A DNA stretch of 60,380 nucleotides from Candidatus Acidiferrales bacterium. GTDB lineage: Bacteria > Acidobacteriota > Terriglobia > Acidiferrales > UBA7541. Both the position numbers and the translations under genes were made by a program. The stretch spans positions 1 to 60,380 of the forward strand of contig JASHQB010000003.1 of NCBI GenBank assembly GCA_030037775.1, read 5' to 3'. Within the stretch, counting starts at the first letter, position 1. Each line of letters opens with the position of its first letter. Of the stretch, positions 1-9,694 are shown piece by piece. The notes under the pieces are model-generated. The model worked only from the letters and a program-made list of their open reading frames with translations. It was not told the origin of the DNA and did no database searches.

Positions 1-101
1 CCCGCGCTGGTCAGAGCGCAGCCGGAAAGCTGCATAACCACAACGAGCGCGAGGAGCAGCAGGCCAACGACGGTTGATGAGTCTCTTGAGCGTATGCTCA
101 T
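1..101 (-). CDS. Lipoprotein, N-terminal end only (runs off left edge)
   Basis: Reading leftwards from an ATG at 101, the frame is open to the window edge. It encodes a short polar start, a hydrophobic run (VVGLLLLALVVVMQ) and a lipobox LSGC at about residues 24-27, which is a typical lipoprotein signal peptide. Only about 33 residues are visible, so the function cannot be named. No strong Shine-Dalgarno sequence is visible upstream. The call rests on the signal-peptide pattern alone. Confidence 0.45.
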   Translation of the reverse strand, partial: MSIRSRDSSTVVGLLLLALVVVMQLSGCALTSA

Positions 102-882
102 CGTGTAATGGAATTTTATTGGGCTACAGGGCCGTAAACTACTGGTCACAAGAACAGACGAGGAGCAGGGGGCTGGATCTGTCCCGATAGTCCTTGACCT
201 AATGTCTGCGTGTCACTGCGCGCTAAGTTGTGGGCTGGATAGTTAAAGTGTGGCAGTACGGCCACTCATTCGCCTGGACCGTGATCGTCCGACCGGGCCG
301 GGGAACCGACCGCCATGATAATACGCCTGTCAAGCTTGAAAGCTTACCCCTGGGTAGGAATTCGAAAGCACATGACCCTAAGGTCCGTGGGCCAGTCCAT
401 TTGGTCCCGACGACCGCTTCTGGAACTCCGAGACCCCGTCGCGAATGGAACTGTGAACTCTTTTTTGGAGCTGGAACATGTAGGGAAGCCGCTGCGGAGA
501 TCCGAAAGTCTTTTTTCGCCAAGATGCCAGCATGGATCTTGCACGTTTGACTGCTCGCAGATCGCCGCGAAGTGACCTACGCCAGGGACCTGTTTCACTA
601 ATCGTGGACCAGAGCGGGCCGAAACGCTCGTTTACGCTCACCCCGAAATACTGCCGATTCCACAGGGAATACGTCACCTCGCTCCTCTCCTGGCATACCG
701 CCCAAGCTCCTCTGTGTCAGTTTTCGGTCAGTATGAGAACGCAAGAGAAGAAGCACGATGAAAGCAGCCGCTTTAGGGAAGAGCAGTAAAACACCGACCA
801 ACACCTTGAGTCGAGCCAAGAGGGCACGTCTGGCTCGGCAGAACGCTCGCTGTGCAATATGATTGGGGAGAGCGAACATCGA
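102..882. other. Intergenic stretch, no convincing gene
   Basis: About 780 bases hold only overlapping short frames on both strands, none with a recognisable family or a good ribosome binding site. No copy of the island operator was seen here. It presumably carries the promoters of the left-edge lipoprotein and of the Crp/Fnr gene at 883. Confidence 0.4.
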
Positions 883-1581
883 ATGGTCCCTGAGAGCAAC
901 GAATCTATCCTCCGAAAAGCTCAACTATTCGCGAGGCTCACTGAAGGCGAGATGCGCACCTTGTGTGCGCGCGTGAGCAAAAAGCATTTTGGTCGCGGCG
1001 AGACGTTATTTAGCGAAGGCGACGATTGCCATGGCCTGTTTGTCGTGGCCTCAGGCAGAATTCGCATTTTCAAATTGTCTCCGTCTGGTCGCGAACAGGT
1101 GCTAGCTGTCGAAGGACCCGGAAGCTCTTTCGCGGAACTTCCGGTTTTCGACGGAGGTGTTTATCCAGCTTCAGCGTCCGCACTCGAAGACGCCGAAGTG
1201 CTCTTCATCTCGCGCAAGGATTTCCAAAACTATTGTCGCGAGCACCCCGAAGTGGGACTGAAAGTACTTGCGGTGGTTGGTTCTCGGCTGCGCCGGCTCG
1301 TCGGGATCATCGAAGACTTGTCTTTCACAACGGTGAGGCAGCGGCTAATTTCCCTCCTTCTGCGATTAGCGCAGGGGAGCGGAACCGCTACAAAACAAGG
1401 AATCCGCTTGGAGTTGACGGCGACCCACCAAGACTTGGCGGCGGAATTGGGCACCGTGCGGGAGCTCGTCTCCCGGAATCTGAGCCGACTCCAAGCGGAA
1501 GGACTTTTGGAAATAGATGGCCGCACGATCATCGTAAGAGACCTTCCAGGCCTCAGGCGGGAGCAGGCGTCGCAGGAATAA
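883..1581 (+). CDS. Crp/Fnr-family transcriptional regulator (no N-terminal Cys cluster)
   Basis: An N-terminal cyclic-nucleotide-binding-like beta-roll (about residues 15-130) is followed by a long dimerisation helix and a C-terminal winged helix (about 165-225). The recognition helix contains V-R-E-L-V-S-R, the R-E-x3-R arrangement of CRP-type proteins that contact GTGA half-sites. It lacks the FNR iron-sulfur cysteines, so it could be a DNR/NnrR-like heme or NO sensor; that is inference from its neighbours. The start at 883 is preferred because GGGGAG lies 12 bases upstream; an in-frame ATG at 859 has no such site. It sits just upstream of a nitrosative-stress operon. Confidence 0.85.
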   Translation: MVPESNESILRKAQLFARLTEGEMRTLCARVSKKHFGRGETLFSEGDDCHGLFVVASGRIRIFKLSPSGREQVLAVEGPGSSFAELPVFDGGVYPASASALEDAEVLFISRKDFQNYCREHPEVGLKVLAVVGSRLRRLVGIIEDLSFTTVRQRLISLLLRLAQGSGTATKQGIRLELTATHQDLAAELGTVRELVSRNLSRLQAEGLLEIDGRTIIVRDLPGLRREQASQE

Positions 1582-1615
1582 GCATGCACACCCGCGTTTT
1601 ACGTAACGAGGGGCC

Positions 1616-1631
1616 AGTGACTTTAGTCACT
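1616..1631. promoter_or_regulatory. Crp/Fnr-type operator upstream of RIC gene
   Basis: AGTGACTTTAGTCACT is a perfect 16-base inverted repeat of the nGTGA-N6-TCACn type. Its centre is about 54 bases before the RIC start codon. It is one of 18 related sites in the window. Confidence 0.75.
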
Positions 1632-1677
1632 TCCGAAAGATCACCTGCAATTCACAATGTTGGTTGAGGTGGTGAGC

Positions 1678-2400
1678 ATGAATTTCAGCAGCGAAACTAA
1701 GGTAAAGGATATTGCGCTTTCCAGTCCGGCGGCTCGGCAAATCCTAGAAGACCTCGGACTCGATTATTGCTGTGGCGGCGGTAAATCCCTTCATGAGGCG
1801 TGCCTGCACGCGGATATCCCGCCGGACGAAATACTGAAGCGTTTGCAAGAAAACAGCAAAAACAATCGTGCCGAGGATCGGAACTGGATGGTGATGCCCC
1901 TATCTGAACTGACCCGACATATTCGTGAGAAGCACCACCGATATGTTCGCGAGGCGATCCCCCGAACGCAAGTGCTCTTGGACAAGGTCACTTCAAAGCA
2001 TGGCAAAAATCATGTCGAGCTCGCGAGTCTTGCGAGGCTCTTCACCGAGGTTGGCCGGGAGATGGTCACGCACATGCAAAAGGAGGAACAGATTCTTTTT
2101 CCGTACATGGATGCCTTGGAGCGAGCGGCCAACGCGAATAGTTCAGTTGAACCACCCTTCTTTCAAACTGTAAGGAACCCGATTCACATGATGATGAAGG
2201 AGCACGATGCCGCGGGAGAATTGGTGCGACAAATTCGCAGTTTGACCTCGGACTACAAGGCTCCCGCCGACGCCTGTACTAGCTTCAAAGCGCTGTATGA
2301 AGCTCTGCGAGAGTTCGAAGCAGACCTTCACGAACACGTACATCTCGAAAACAACGTTCTCTTCCCGCGCGCTGTTGATATGGAAGCCGCTGCCGTTTGA
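1678..2400 (+). CDS. ric: Iron-sulfur cluster repair di-iron protein (RIC/ScdA/YtfE family)
   Basis: The protein has an N-terminal ScdA_N domain with the hallmark Y-C-C-G-G-G motif (about residues 31-36). A hemerythrin-like four-helix domain follows with conserved His and Glu (HIREKHHRYV, HMQKEEQILFPY, HDAAGELV, HEHVHLENNVLFP). Proteins of this family bind a di-iron centre and repair Fe-S clusters damaged by NO or oxidants. The start at 1678 is chosen because GAGGTGGTGAGC lies directly before it. The gene follows a Crp/Fnr regulator and a perfect operator palindrome, and it opens a run of same-strand genes ending in NnrS, which fits a nitrosative-stress role. Confidence 0.93.
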   Translation: MNFSSETKVKDIALSSPAARQILEDLGLDYCCGGGKSLHEACLHADIPPDEILKRLQENSKNNRAEDRNWMVMPLSELTRHIREKHHRYVREAIPRTQVLLDKVTSKHGKNHVELASLARLFTEVGREMVTHMQKEEQILFPYMDALERAANANSSVEPPFFQTVRNPIHMMMKEHDAAGELVRQIRSLTSDYKAPADACTSFKALYEALREFEADLHEHVHLENNVLFPRAVDMEAAAV

Positions 2401-2457
2401 AGGGAGAGGGACGGGAAAGATGAATCTCTGGATGACCGTATCTGAGGACAACAGAAT

Positions 2458-2865
2458 ATGAGCAACAGTTCCAAGCACGCTCGTTCCGCAGCGGTCCGCA
2501 CGCCTGGCCCTTTGAAAAGTCCCATGCTTTCGTTTGACCTTCACGCCGAGATCGAGCAGTTGCGACGGGAAGAGGGGTGGCAGGCTGGCCGCGACTCAAG
2601 AACATTGGTGAAGCATCCCGACTTTCGGGTGGTACTAACAGTTCTGAAATCCGGGGCACGCCTCCACGAGCATCGAGCGGCAGGAAGGATTTCCGTGCAG
2701 ACACTCGTCGGCCAGATCCGAATGCACGCAGACAACAAGACCTTTGATCTGCCCGCAGGTCATCTGTTGGCGCTGGAACGAGAGATTGTGCACGACGTCG
2801 AAGCTCTTGAAGACAGCGCTTTTCTGCTCAGCATAGCCTGGCGGGAGAACGTGGGCAATTCCTGA
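2458..2865 (+). CDS. Cupin-domain protein
   Basis: This 135-residue protein has a single cupin-like beta-barrel. Conserved features include a G-x-x-L-x-x-H region (SGARLHEHRAAGRISVQTL), a Gly turn and PAGHLLALEREIVHDVEAL. The His residues suggest metal binding, but the substrate is unknown. It lies 57 bases after RIC and 46 before the cytochrome b/molybdopterin gene, so it probably belongs to the same transcript. Small cupins of this type often accompany RIC and NnrS genes; a role in NO stress is inferred only from that context. Confidence 0.75.
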   Translation: MSNSSKHARSAAVRTPGPLKSPMLSFDLHAEIEQLRREEGWQAGRDSRTLVKHPDFRVVLTVLKSGARLHEHRAAGRISVQTLVGQIRMHADNKTFDLPAGHLLALEREIVHDVEALEDSAFLLSIAWRENVGNS

Positions 2866-2911
2866 CTCTGGGCGAATCTGTCAAGCGCAGAGGCAGTTAG
2901 CGGAGGGAGGC

Positions 2912-4579
2912 ATGATTCAGTTCGATGCGGCACACAAAGATGTTCACTATCCGCCGGATCGTCGATTTTGTATTTGGATTCGCCCTGCCATCCTGATCGG
3001 CATTGGCATTGCGATCCTCTCCATCGTTGTGGCCGCTTGGGTCGAAGTTGTCGTAGCGGGAATGCCTCGCGTTCCGGCCATCCCGCAGATCTATCCGAAC
3101 AATTTCGCAGGGCCACACGGATTTCCGGTATGGGTTCGCTACTGCCACTTCTTCAATTTCCTTTTCGTGATGATGCTAATTCGCAGCGGGCTTTCGATCC
3201 TAATGGACCATCCGCGACTCTATTTTAACGACGGCTGCACACCGGGGAGCGAATGGATACGATTTACGCCACTGAAGGTTCCACGCGACCGCATTTGGAC
3301 CGCGAAGGATGACGCGCGCTACATTTCGCCACTGGTGGGCACACCCGGGTACCGGCACACCATTGGACTTGCACGAGTGTGGCACTTCATCGATGTGCAC
3401 GGCTTCCTCATTACGGGCGTTGTGTTCATTATCATGTTGTTCGATACCGAGCAATGGCGGCGCATCGTGCCAACTTCGCCGCTCGTGCTTTTGCAAGCTT
3501 GGAACACATTCGTTCATTACGCGACATTCCACTTCCTGCCCGAGCCGAACGGGTTTTATGGTTATAACGCATTGCAACAAATTGCGTATTTCACGGTAGT
3601 CTTTGTGTTTGGTCCGCTTGCGATTGCGACCGGGATAGCGATGTCCCCGGCGGTGGTGAACCGGTTTCCATGGTACGCCCGAATATTCGGTGGCCGGCAA
3701 TCGGCTCGTTCTATCCACTTCCTTACGATGTTCAGTTTCCTGGGATTTCTGGTAGTTCATGTGACTCTGATCGTGATGACCGGATTCGTGCGAAACATGA
3801 ACCACATTGTGATGGGCACCGACGATCTGAAGCCCATCGGGATGTACCTCGGATTCGTTGGAATCAGCGTGGTCGTACTCTCGTGGATCGTGGCGCACTA
3901 CATTTCTTGGCACCATCCGCGCGGAGTGCAACATGCGCTCAAGTCCGTGACCTATCCAATGCAGCTTCTTACACTGAATCGATTGCTGCCACGACAGAAG
4001 TACACAGAGAAGGAAATCTCACCGTATTTCTGGCCCAATGGCAAAATGCCGGTCCGTGATGACTGGAAACGCCTGACCGAAAATGGATTCAAAGATTTCC
4101 GGCTCAGAGTAGGGGGGTTGGTCGAGAATCCAGTCGAGCTTTCTCTCGCCGATCTGGAGCGACTGGGTGAGGTCGAGCACATCACGATGCACCATTGTAT
4201 CCAGGGGTGGAGCGGCATCGCCAAATGGGGCGGGATTCCCACGAAGAAGCTTATCGAGTTAGTGCAACCAAAACCGGAAGCGAAAGTCGTCGCCTTCTTC
4301 TCATTTGGCGAAGCTCTTTATGGCGGACCCTATTACGACACACAAAGCCTGGAGAACGTGCAAAAGCCGCAATGTCTGCTGGCTTGGCGGATGAATGGGC
4401 AACGGCTCCCGGAGGTATACGGAGCGCCATTACGGTTGCGCGTCGAGAACCAGCTTGGCTACAAGATGGTGAAGTGGATTGAACGGATCGAGTTCATCGA
4501 GTCGGAAAAGTCGCTAGGTAAAGGAGAAGGCGGCAAAAACGAAGATGACGAATATTTCGATTTGCTGCCGAACATTTGA
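2912..4579 (+). CDS. Cytochrome b / molybdopterin-dependent oxidoreductase fusion
   Basis: The N-terminal half (about residues 20-345) is membrane-bound with several hydrophobic helices and paired histidines suited to heme b (HFIDVHGF, HYATFHF, HFLTMFSFLGFLVVHV). The C-terminal part (about 370-545) is a sulfite-oxidase-type molybdopterin domain; the likely Mo-ligand Cys is in HHCIQGWSG, followed by YGGPYYDT and ENQLGYKMVKW. In effect it joins in one chain the roles of the separate MsrP-like (Mo) and MsrQ-like (heme) proteins. GGAGGGAGG precedes the ATG. The last codons overlap the next start (TGATG), indicating translational coupling to the HPP gene. The substrate is unknown; nitrosative or oxidative damage repair is one possibility. 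Confidence 0.85.
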   Translation: MIQFDAAHKDVHYPPDRRFCIWIRPAILIGIGIAILSIVVAAWVEVVVAGMPRVPAIPQIYPNNFAGPHGFPVWVRYCHFFNFLFVMMLIRSGLSILMDHPRLYFNDGCTPGSEWIRFTPLKVPRDRIWTAKDDARYISPLVGTPGYRHTIGLARVWHFIDVHGFLITGVVFIIMLFDTEQWRRIVPTSPLVLLQAWNTFVHYATFHFLPEPNGFYGYNALQQIAYFTVVFVFGPLAIATGIAMSPAVVNRFPWYARIFGGRQSARSIHFLTMFSFLGFLVVHVTLIVMTGFVRNMNHIVMGTDDLKPIGMYLGFVGISVVVLSWIVAHYISWHHPRGVQHALKSVTYPMQLLTLNRLLPRQKYTEKEISPYFWPNGKMPVRDDWKRLTENGFKDFRLRVGGLVENPVELSLADLERLGEVEHITMHHCIQGWSGIAKWGGIPTKKLIELVQPKPEAKVVAFFSFGEALYGGPYYDTQSLENVQKPQCLLAWRMNGQRLPEVYGAPLRLRVENQLGYKMVKWIERIEFIESEKSLGKGEGGKNEDDEYFDLLPNI

Positions 4580-5217
4580 TGCCGAAGCTCGATTCACCCG
4601 CGCATGAGCATGCGGGCGCTGACCATATCTTTTTCTTCCTGAGACGCGCGCGGCTGGATTGGCTCCTGCATCGCTTTCCTGCGCGACTCGTGCGTTCGGT
4701 CTATGTATTCGTAAACAGCTTCGTTACGATTGGAGTGCTAGCTGTGCTCGCACTCCTGAGCCGCAATCCATTTGTGTTTCCATCGCTCGGACCAACCGCG
4801 TATCTGTTGTTCTTTTCCCCGCTCGGGAAAACGTCAAGCCCGCGAAACACCATCTTCGGTCACGCGATCGGGCTAGTGTGCGGTTATGGAGCGTTCGTTG
4901 TTACCGGTGCCGGAGCACTGCCGTTTGGCGCGCACCAAAGTATCTTCTGGCCTCGAATCTTGGCAGCGGCTCTTTCACTTTCCGCGACCGGGGCTTTGAT
5001 GGTCCTCCTCAATGTCAGCCATCCTCCGGCGGGTGCCACCACGCTCATCGTTTCTCTGGGAATCATTTCGAAGCCGCGTGAACTGGTCATCATCGAAGTC
5101 GCGGTGTTCCTGCTCGTTGCTCAGGCAATGATTATCAATAGGCTGGCCGGATTAGAGTACCCATTGTGGAATGCCATGGGTCCGGTTGAAGGAGCGGAGG
5201 AGGATAGCACTGAGTAA
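4579..5217 (+). CDS. HPP family integral membrane protein
   Basis: This 212-residue protein has about five transmembrane segments and the family features: F-P-S-L-G-P-T-A-Y near residue 70 and N-V-S-H-P-P-A-G-A-T-T near 145. HPP proteins are linked to nitrite transport in chloroplasts and cyanobacteria, so a nitrite or nitrosative-stress role is plausible beside NnrS; that is inference. The ATG at 4579 overlaps the upstream stop as TGATG. The 3' end overlaps the proposed start of nnrS. Confidence 0.88.
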   Translation: MPKLDSPAHEHAGADHIFFFLRRARLDWLLHRFPARLVRSVYVFVNSFVTIGVLAVLALLSRNPFVFPSLGPTAYLLFFSPLGKTSSPRNTIFGHAIGLVCGYGAFVVTGAGALPFGAHQSIFWPRILAAALSLSATGALMVLLNVSHPPAGATTLIVSLGIISKPRELVIIEVAVFLLVAQAMIINRLAGLEYPLWNAMGPVEGAEEDSTE

Positions 5218-6541
5218 CCGACCTGTCTGGCTGGACGACAAGACGAAATCCATCACCGATCCTGCCATCGCGCGTGAGACATCGTTGTCGCGCCTATTGG
5301 TGACGTACATTGTTACGGGGCTGGTTTTCATGCTCCTGCCCGGCACATTTCTCGGCGTTTGGAATCTCATCAACATCAGCAGCCGCGAAGCGGCAGAATC
5401 TATCTCGCCCGCTTGGATTCAGGCACATGGCCATGCACAACTGTTCGGTTGGGTCGGTACCTTCATTTTGGGAATCGGTTTCTACTCGATTCCAAAGTTG
5501 CGGAAGCGGAAGCCGTTTGCGCTCTGGTCAGCATGGCTTACCTGGGTGCTTTGGGTTACTGGCGTGACCGTTCGCTGGTTCTCGAACATTTATCCATGGC
5601 ACTGGCGGATTGCGCTGCCCCTATCGGCTACTCTCGAATTGGTAGCGTTCCTCATTTTCTTTCAAGCAGTCGCAAGCCATCGGTCGAGTCGGCCGCCAAC
5701 GCCACTTGAGCCTTGGATTTTCGTCGTGATCGCGGCAACTCTCGGGCTTTTCGCATCACTGCTGCTCAACCTTGGTGCTTCGTTTCAACTGGCCCTCAAT
5801 GGCGGTTCTCCCGCTTTCCCGCACCTGTTTGATCAGCGGTATTTGATGGTCTCGACCTGGGGCTTTATCGTTCCCATGGTCTGGGGTTTCAGCGCGCGCT
5901 GGTTGCCAGTGTTCATGGGATTGCGCCCGCTGCGGAACTCGCTTTTGCTACCGGCACTGGCTTTCAACTTCCTAGGTGTGATCCTCGCGTTCCTGGAACA
6001 CTTTTTTGCTGGCGGGATACTTCTGCTGGTCGGAGCAGTAACGGCTGTTGCGGCGATCCGATTCTTCGAGCCCGCGGCCAAACCAGCAAAGACCGTTACT
6101 GTTCACCGAAGTTTTCCGGTTTTCATCCGAATCGCATATGGTTGGTTGCTTATTGCCGGTGCTCTCGGCATTTGGGCAGCAGTCACCGGTGCAGCACCAG
6201 GGATTTGGGGAGGTTCGCGTCATGCTCTGACGGTTGGCTTCATCGCCGCAATGATTTTCTGTGTGGGACAGAGGATCCTGCCTTCATTTTGTGGGATGCG
6301 GGTGCTGTGGAGCCCAACGCTTATGCTGGTGATGTTGGTCTTGCTAATGAGCGGATGCACGTTGCGCGTTGTATCGGAAATCCTCGCCTATCAAAATTAC
6401 GCGACATGGGCATGGAACATTCTGCCGGTGTCGGCGCTCCTTGAACTCGCGGCAGTAGCGCTGTTTGCCGTCAATCTGATTGGGACCTTCGCTCGCCCGC
6501 CTGTGGTTGTTGCATCCCCTCTTACGATGACAACGGAATAA
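5210..6541 (+). CDS. nnrS: NnrS family membrane protein (NO resistance)
   Basis: A large polytopic membrane protein with about 12 hydrophobic segments. NnrS-type motifs include H-G-H-A-Q-L-F-G-W in helix 2 and the later SRHALTVGF and VGQRILPSF motifs, whose His and Gln residues may bind heme. NnrS proteins protect against NO in denitrifiers. The start is uncertain: an ATG at 5171 would overlap hpp by 47 bases, whereas CTG at 5210 sits 7 bases after GGAGGAGG and overlaps the hpp stop slightly. CTG is preferred on spacing. It is the last gene of the RIC-cupin-cytochrome b/Mo-HPP-NnrS run. Confidence 0.85.
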   Translation: MSNRPVWLDDKTKSITDPAIARETSLSRLLVTYIVTGLVFMLLPGTFLGVWNLINISSREAAESISPAWIQAHGHAQLFGWVGTFILGIGFYSIPKLRKRKPFALWSAWLTWVLWVTGVTVRWFSNIYPWHWRIALPLSATLELVAFLIFFQAVASHRSSRPPTPLEPWIFVVIAATLGLFASLLLNLGASFQLALNGGSPAFPHLFDQRYLMVSTWGFIVPMVWGFSARWLPVFMGLRPLRNSLLLPALAFNFLGVILAFLEHFFAGGILLLVGAVTAVAAIRFFEPAAKPAKTVTVHRSFPVFIRIAYGWLLIAGALGIWAAVTGAAPGIWGGSRHALTVGFIAAMIFCVGQRILPSFCGMRVLWSPTLMLVMLVLLMSGCTLRVVSEILAYQNYATWAWNILPVSALLELAAVALFAVNLIGTFARPPVVVASPLTMTTE

Positions 6542-6718
6542 CGAATTGCGGAGCCCGGGTGCACGGAAGGCACGCCGATGAAAGCACATCGCCCAGCGTT
6601 TCGTTTTTTGCTTTCGCACTGACCGTAATCCGCTTGCGCTTCCTCCGGGCACCCATGATCGCATTCTGTCGGTGGAGCCTATGTCTTCGAACCACCGAAT
6701 ACTCTACGACTGTGTTTG

Positions 6719-6734
6719 CGTGACGTAGGTCACA
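6719..6734. promoter_or_regulatory. Crp/Fnr-type operator upstream of ABC permease remnant
   Basis: CGTGACGTAGGTCACA matches nGTGA-N6-TCACn. It now precedes only a decayed gene; the regulator gene at 7357 is the first intact gene downstream. Confidence 0.7.
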
Positions 6735-6810
6735 GACAGAATTGAACCAGATCTGCATCGTTGCAAGGGTACGCCTTCAGCGCGTTGGGATTTGCGGTTC
6801 GGACTGGGCA

Positions 6811-7235
6811 ATGGATGACTTCGGCTGTTTCGACGCGACTATGCGGTTCCCTGTCGGCACGCTGTGGTTCGGGGTCCCATTCCGCGGACACCTCAGCATT
6901 CTGGCGCTCGGCATTACCGTCTTCGTCCTCGCCGGGCTCGGACTCGGTCTCTTCCTGTCAACGATGGCGAAGACCCAGCAGCAATCCATGATCACCGCCT
7001 TTTTTTTCACTAGCCCATGACCACGCTTTCTGGGTTCGGCACGCCGATCAGCAGCATGCCCTTTTTTTTCAGCGTCTGAGCTATCTCACTTCGACATGTT
7101 GTCTTCATCCTTCGCAGCCTATACCTCAAAGGCGTCGGTCTCGACGTGCTCTGGCCTAACGTGGCCGTGATGGGTGTCTTTGCTCTGCTGACGCTAAGCG
7201 TCAGTGTGGCCCGATTCCGCACGTCTCTCGAATAA
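6811..7235 (+). pseudogene. ABC-2 type transporter permease remnant (C-terminal part)
   Basis: Three reading frames in succession encode pieces of the C-terminal third of an ABC-2 permease of the YhhJ/YbhR kind. The first is LWFGVPFRG...GLFLSTMAKTQQQSM up to about 7015. The second is TTLSGFGTPISSMP, in another frame from 7018. The third is LRSLYLKGVGLDVLWPNV...RFRTSLE, ending at a stop at 7233-7235. Stops and frameshifts separate the pieces and the N-terminal two thirds are absent. The gene is broken, yet it keeps an operator upstream at 6719. Confidence 0.8.
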
Positions 7236-7356
7236 ACCAAGTCGCTTTCGGAAAGGTTCTTGACAGGCTGCCTGAGAGTGACTAAGGTGGAAACGCTGCA
7301 AGCTCTCAGAATAAACCTTTTCAACGCCATTGCGGCCCTTGAGATGTGAGCCTCCT

Positions 7357-9531
7357 ATGGGTGCAGCGTTTTCAGTCCTCGAGAATTTCGACCAAGCCAA
7401 AGACGTTCTGGGGAAAACTTTCGAATGCTGTCCCGATGCTCTGCTTGTTTCCGATCCAAGCGGGCGCGTCGTTCTGTGCAACCGACAGATGGAAACTATG
7501 TTCGGGTACGGCCGCTCTGAACTGGTCGGCCAAAGCGTGGAGGTCCTGCTGCCCGAGAGATTCCGAAAAATCCATCCCGCTCACCGGAGGGAATACAACG
7601 CTCACGCCACTATGCGGCCAATGGGCATCGGCTTAGAGCTGTATGGGAAGCGGAAAGACGGAAGCGAATTCCCTGTGGATATCATGCTCAATTCCATTCA
7701 GACGGCAAGTGGGCCTTTCGTGCTAAGCGTTATCCGAGATGTCACACGACAGAAGGAAGCTGAGGAGATTCTCAGACAAGCCGAAGAGCGCTTCCATTTA
7801 CTCGTGGAGAGTGCCACGGACTACGCGATATTCATGATGGACACTTCCGGGTGCGTGGCTAGCTGGAACCTTGGAGCGGAACGCCTTAAAGGATATCGCG
7901 CCGAGGAAATCACTGGCCATCCGCTCTCGATCTTCTACACTCCGGAGGACGTTGCGGCCGGCAGGCCAGGGGAGGCGCTGCGTACGGCCGAGGCGGCGGG
8001 CCGCTTTGAAAGCGAAGGATGGCTTGTTCGCAAAGACGGCACACGATTCTGGGCCAATGCCGTAATTACGCGCATCAATGACAACAAGGGAAATCTCATC
8101 GGCTTTGCCAAGGTGACTCGTGATTTCACGGAACGCAAGAAAGGGGAAGAAAGGCTTAAGCATAGTGAACAGCAGATGCGCTCCCTTTTCGAATTCTCGC
8201 CTGACGCGATCGTGACCAGCAATCAGGAGGGGAAGATCAGAGAGGTCAATGCGCAGATGGAACGCTTCTTTGGCTACAAGCGCGAGGAATTGATTGGCCA
8301 ATCGATCGACGTCCTGCTTCCCGAGCGATTCCGCCACAGCCATTCGGCTCACCGCACGGATTACATTGCCCGTCCGCGTACCCGCCCAATGGGTGCTGGG
8401 TTGGAGCTCCGGGGTAGGCGCAAGGACGGGAGCGAATTCCCGATTGATATCATGCTGGCCCCGGTCGACACCTTGGAAGGCCGACTCGTGTTGAGTACGA
8501 TTCGGGATATTTCCGAAAGGAAACAGGCGGAAGAGGCCATACGTCGCGCGGAACAGGAAAAGGAATATCTGGAGGGGGAACTGCACAGTGACTTCGCGGA
8601 AATTGTTGGCGAGAATTCCGGACTGAAGGGGATTCTGAAGCAGGTCGAGACTGTCGCGCCCCTGGATGCGACGGTTTTGATACTCGGAGAAACGGGAACC
8701 GGCAAAGAATTGATTGCTCGCGCGATTCACCGACTAAGTCGTCGGCGCGATCGCACATTCGTTAAGCTGAACTGTGCAGCCATTCCTTCGGGACTGCTGG
8801 AGAGTGAGTTATTTGGACATGAGAAGGGTGCTTTCACGGGAGCGGTTGGCCAGAAAATAGGCCGTTTGGAGCTAGCGAACAACGGCACGCTATTTCTCGA
8901 TGAGGTAGGCGACATCCCTCTGGAAGTGCAGCCGAAGCTCCTGCGGGCTTTGCAGGAAAAGGAATTCGAGCGCCTGGGCAGCACACGAACGATCTCCGTG
9001 GACGTTCGGCTCGTGGCGGCGACCAATAGGGAACTCGAACGAATGGTGGCCGAGAAGCAGTTCCGCAGCGACCTCTACTACCGCCTGAAAGTGTTTCCTA
9101 TCCAAATTCCGCCACTGCGTGACAGGCAAGACGACATTCCCTTGCTCGTTCGCTATTTTGTGGACCTGCACGCCCGCCGTATGGACAAGCGCATCGAAAC
9201 GATTCCTGCGGAAACCATGGAAGAGCTCGCGCGATGGCACTGGCCAGGGAATGTTCGCGAACTAGAGAATTTTATTGAAAGAGCGGTGATCCTGACCTCT
9301 GGCCCAATTCTGCGCGCCCCCTTGATCGAACTCGAAGCGTCTCCCCAAGCCATATCCGCCGCTCCGAGTACGCTTGAGGCAACGGAACGTGAGCACATAC
9401 TGCAAGCGCTTCGAGCGGCAAAAGGCATGATCGGTGGTCCCAAGGGAGCAGCGAAACGGCTCGGCCTCAAAAGAACGACTCTGAATTCCAAGATGAAGAA
9501 GCTGCGGATCAAACGGGAGGAATACGCGTGA
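7357..9531 (+). CDS. PAS(x3)-AAA+-Fis sigma-54-dependent activator
   Basis: Three PAS domains (about residues 20-135, 145-265 and 275-395) precede a sigma-54 activator AAA+ domain (about 420-650) and a Fis-type helix-turn-helix (about 685-724). The AAA+ domain has a Walker A region GETGTGKE, the sigma-54 contact loop GAFTGA and a Walker B region [11 protein letters not shown]1 and PAS3 are close copies of each other (both carry [18 protein letters not shown]). There is no receiver domain, so the signal, perhaps redox or gas, would be sensed directly by the PAS domains. The start is uncertain between ATG 7357 and TTG 7330; neither has a strong Shine-Dalgarno. Its targets are not visible. Confidence 0.9.
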   Translation: MGAAFSVLENFDQAKDVLGKTFECCPDALLVSDPSGRVVLCNRQMETMFGYGRSELVGQSVEVLLPERFRKIHPAHRREYNAHATMRPMGIGLELYGKRKDGSEFPVDIMLNSIQTASGPFVLSVIRDVTRQKEAEEILRQAEERFHLLVESATDYAIFMMDTSGCVASWNLGAERLKGYRAEEITGHPLSIFYTPEDVAAGRPGEALRTAEAAGRFESEGWLVRKDGTRFWANAVITRINDNKGNLIGFAKVTRDFTERKKGEERLKHSEQQMRSLFEFSPDAIVTSNQEGKIREVNAQMERFFGYKREELIGQSIDVLLPERFRHSHSAHRTDYIARPRTRPMGAGLELRGRRKDGSEFPIDIMLAPVDTLEGRLVLSTIRDISERKQAEEAIRRAEQEKEYLEGELHSDFAEIVGENSGLKGILKQVETVAPLDATVLILGETGTGKELIARAIHRLSRRRDRTFVKLNCAAIPSGLLESELFGHEKGAFTGAVGQKIGRLELANNGTLFLDEVGDIPLEVQPKLLRALQEKEFERLGSTRTISVDVRLVAATNRELERMVAEKQFRSDLYYRLKVFPIQIPPLRDRQDDIPLLVRYFVDLHARRMDKRIETIPAETMEELARWHWPGNVRELENFIERAVILTSGPILRAPLIELEASPQAISAAPSTLEATEREHILQALRAAKGMIGGPKGAAKRLGLKRTTLNSKMKKLRIKREEYA

Positions 9532-9694
9532 TCACGGCTCGCCAAGCAGCCGAGTCGGTCTGCGTAGGCTCGGCCTCCCATGGGAAGCGATTCCCCGCTC
9601 CTCGCAGGCGATTGCCCACGCGCGCAATGCGAAGCGGTGCGGAAGCCAGTGGGAATCAGGCCGCTCTTGGTCTCGATCGTTTTGCGCGATGACG

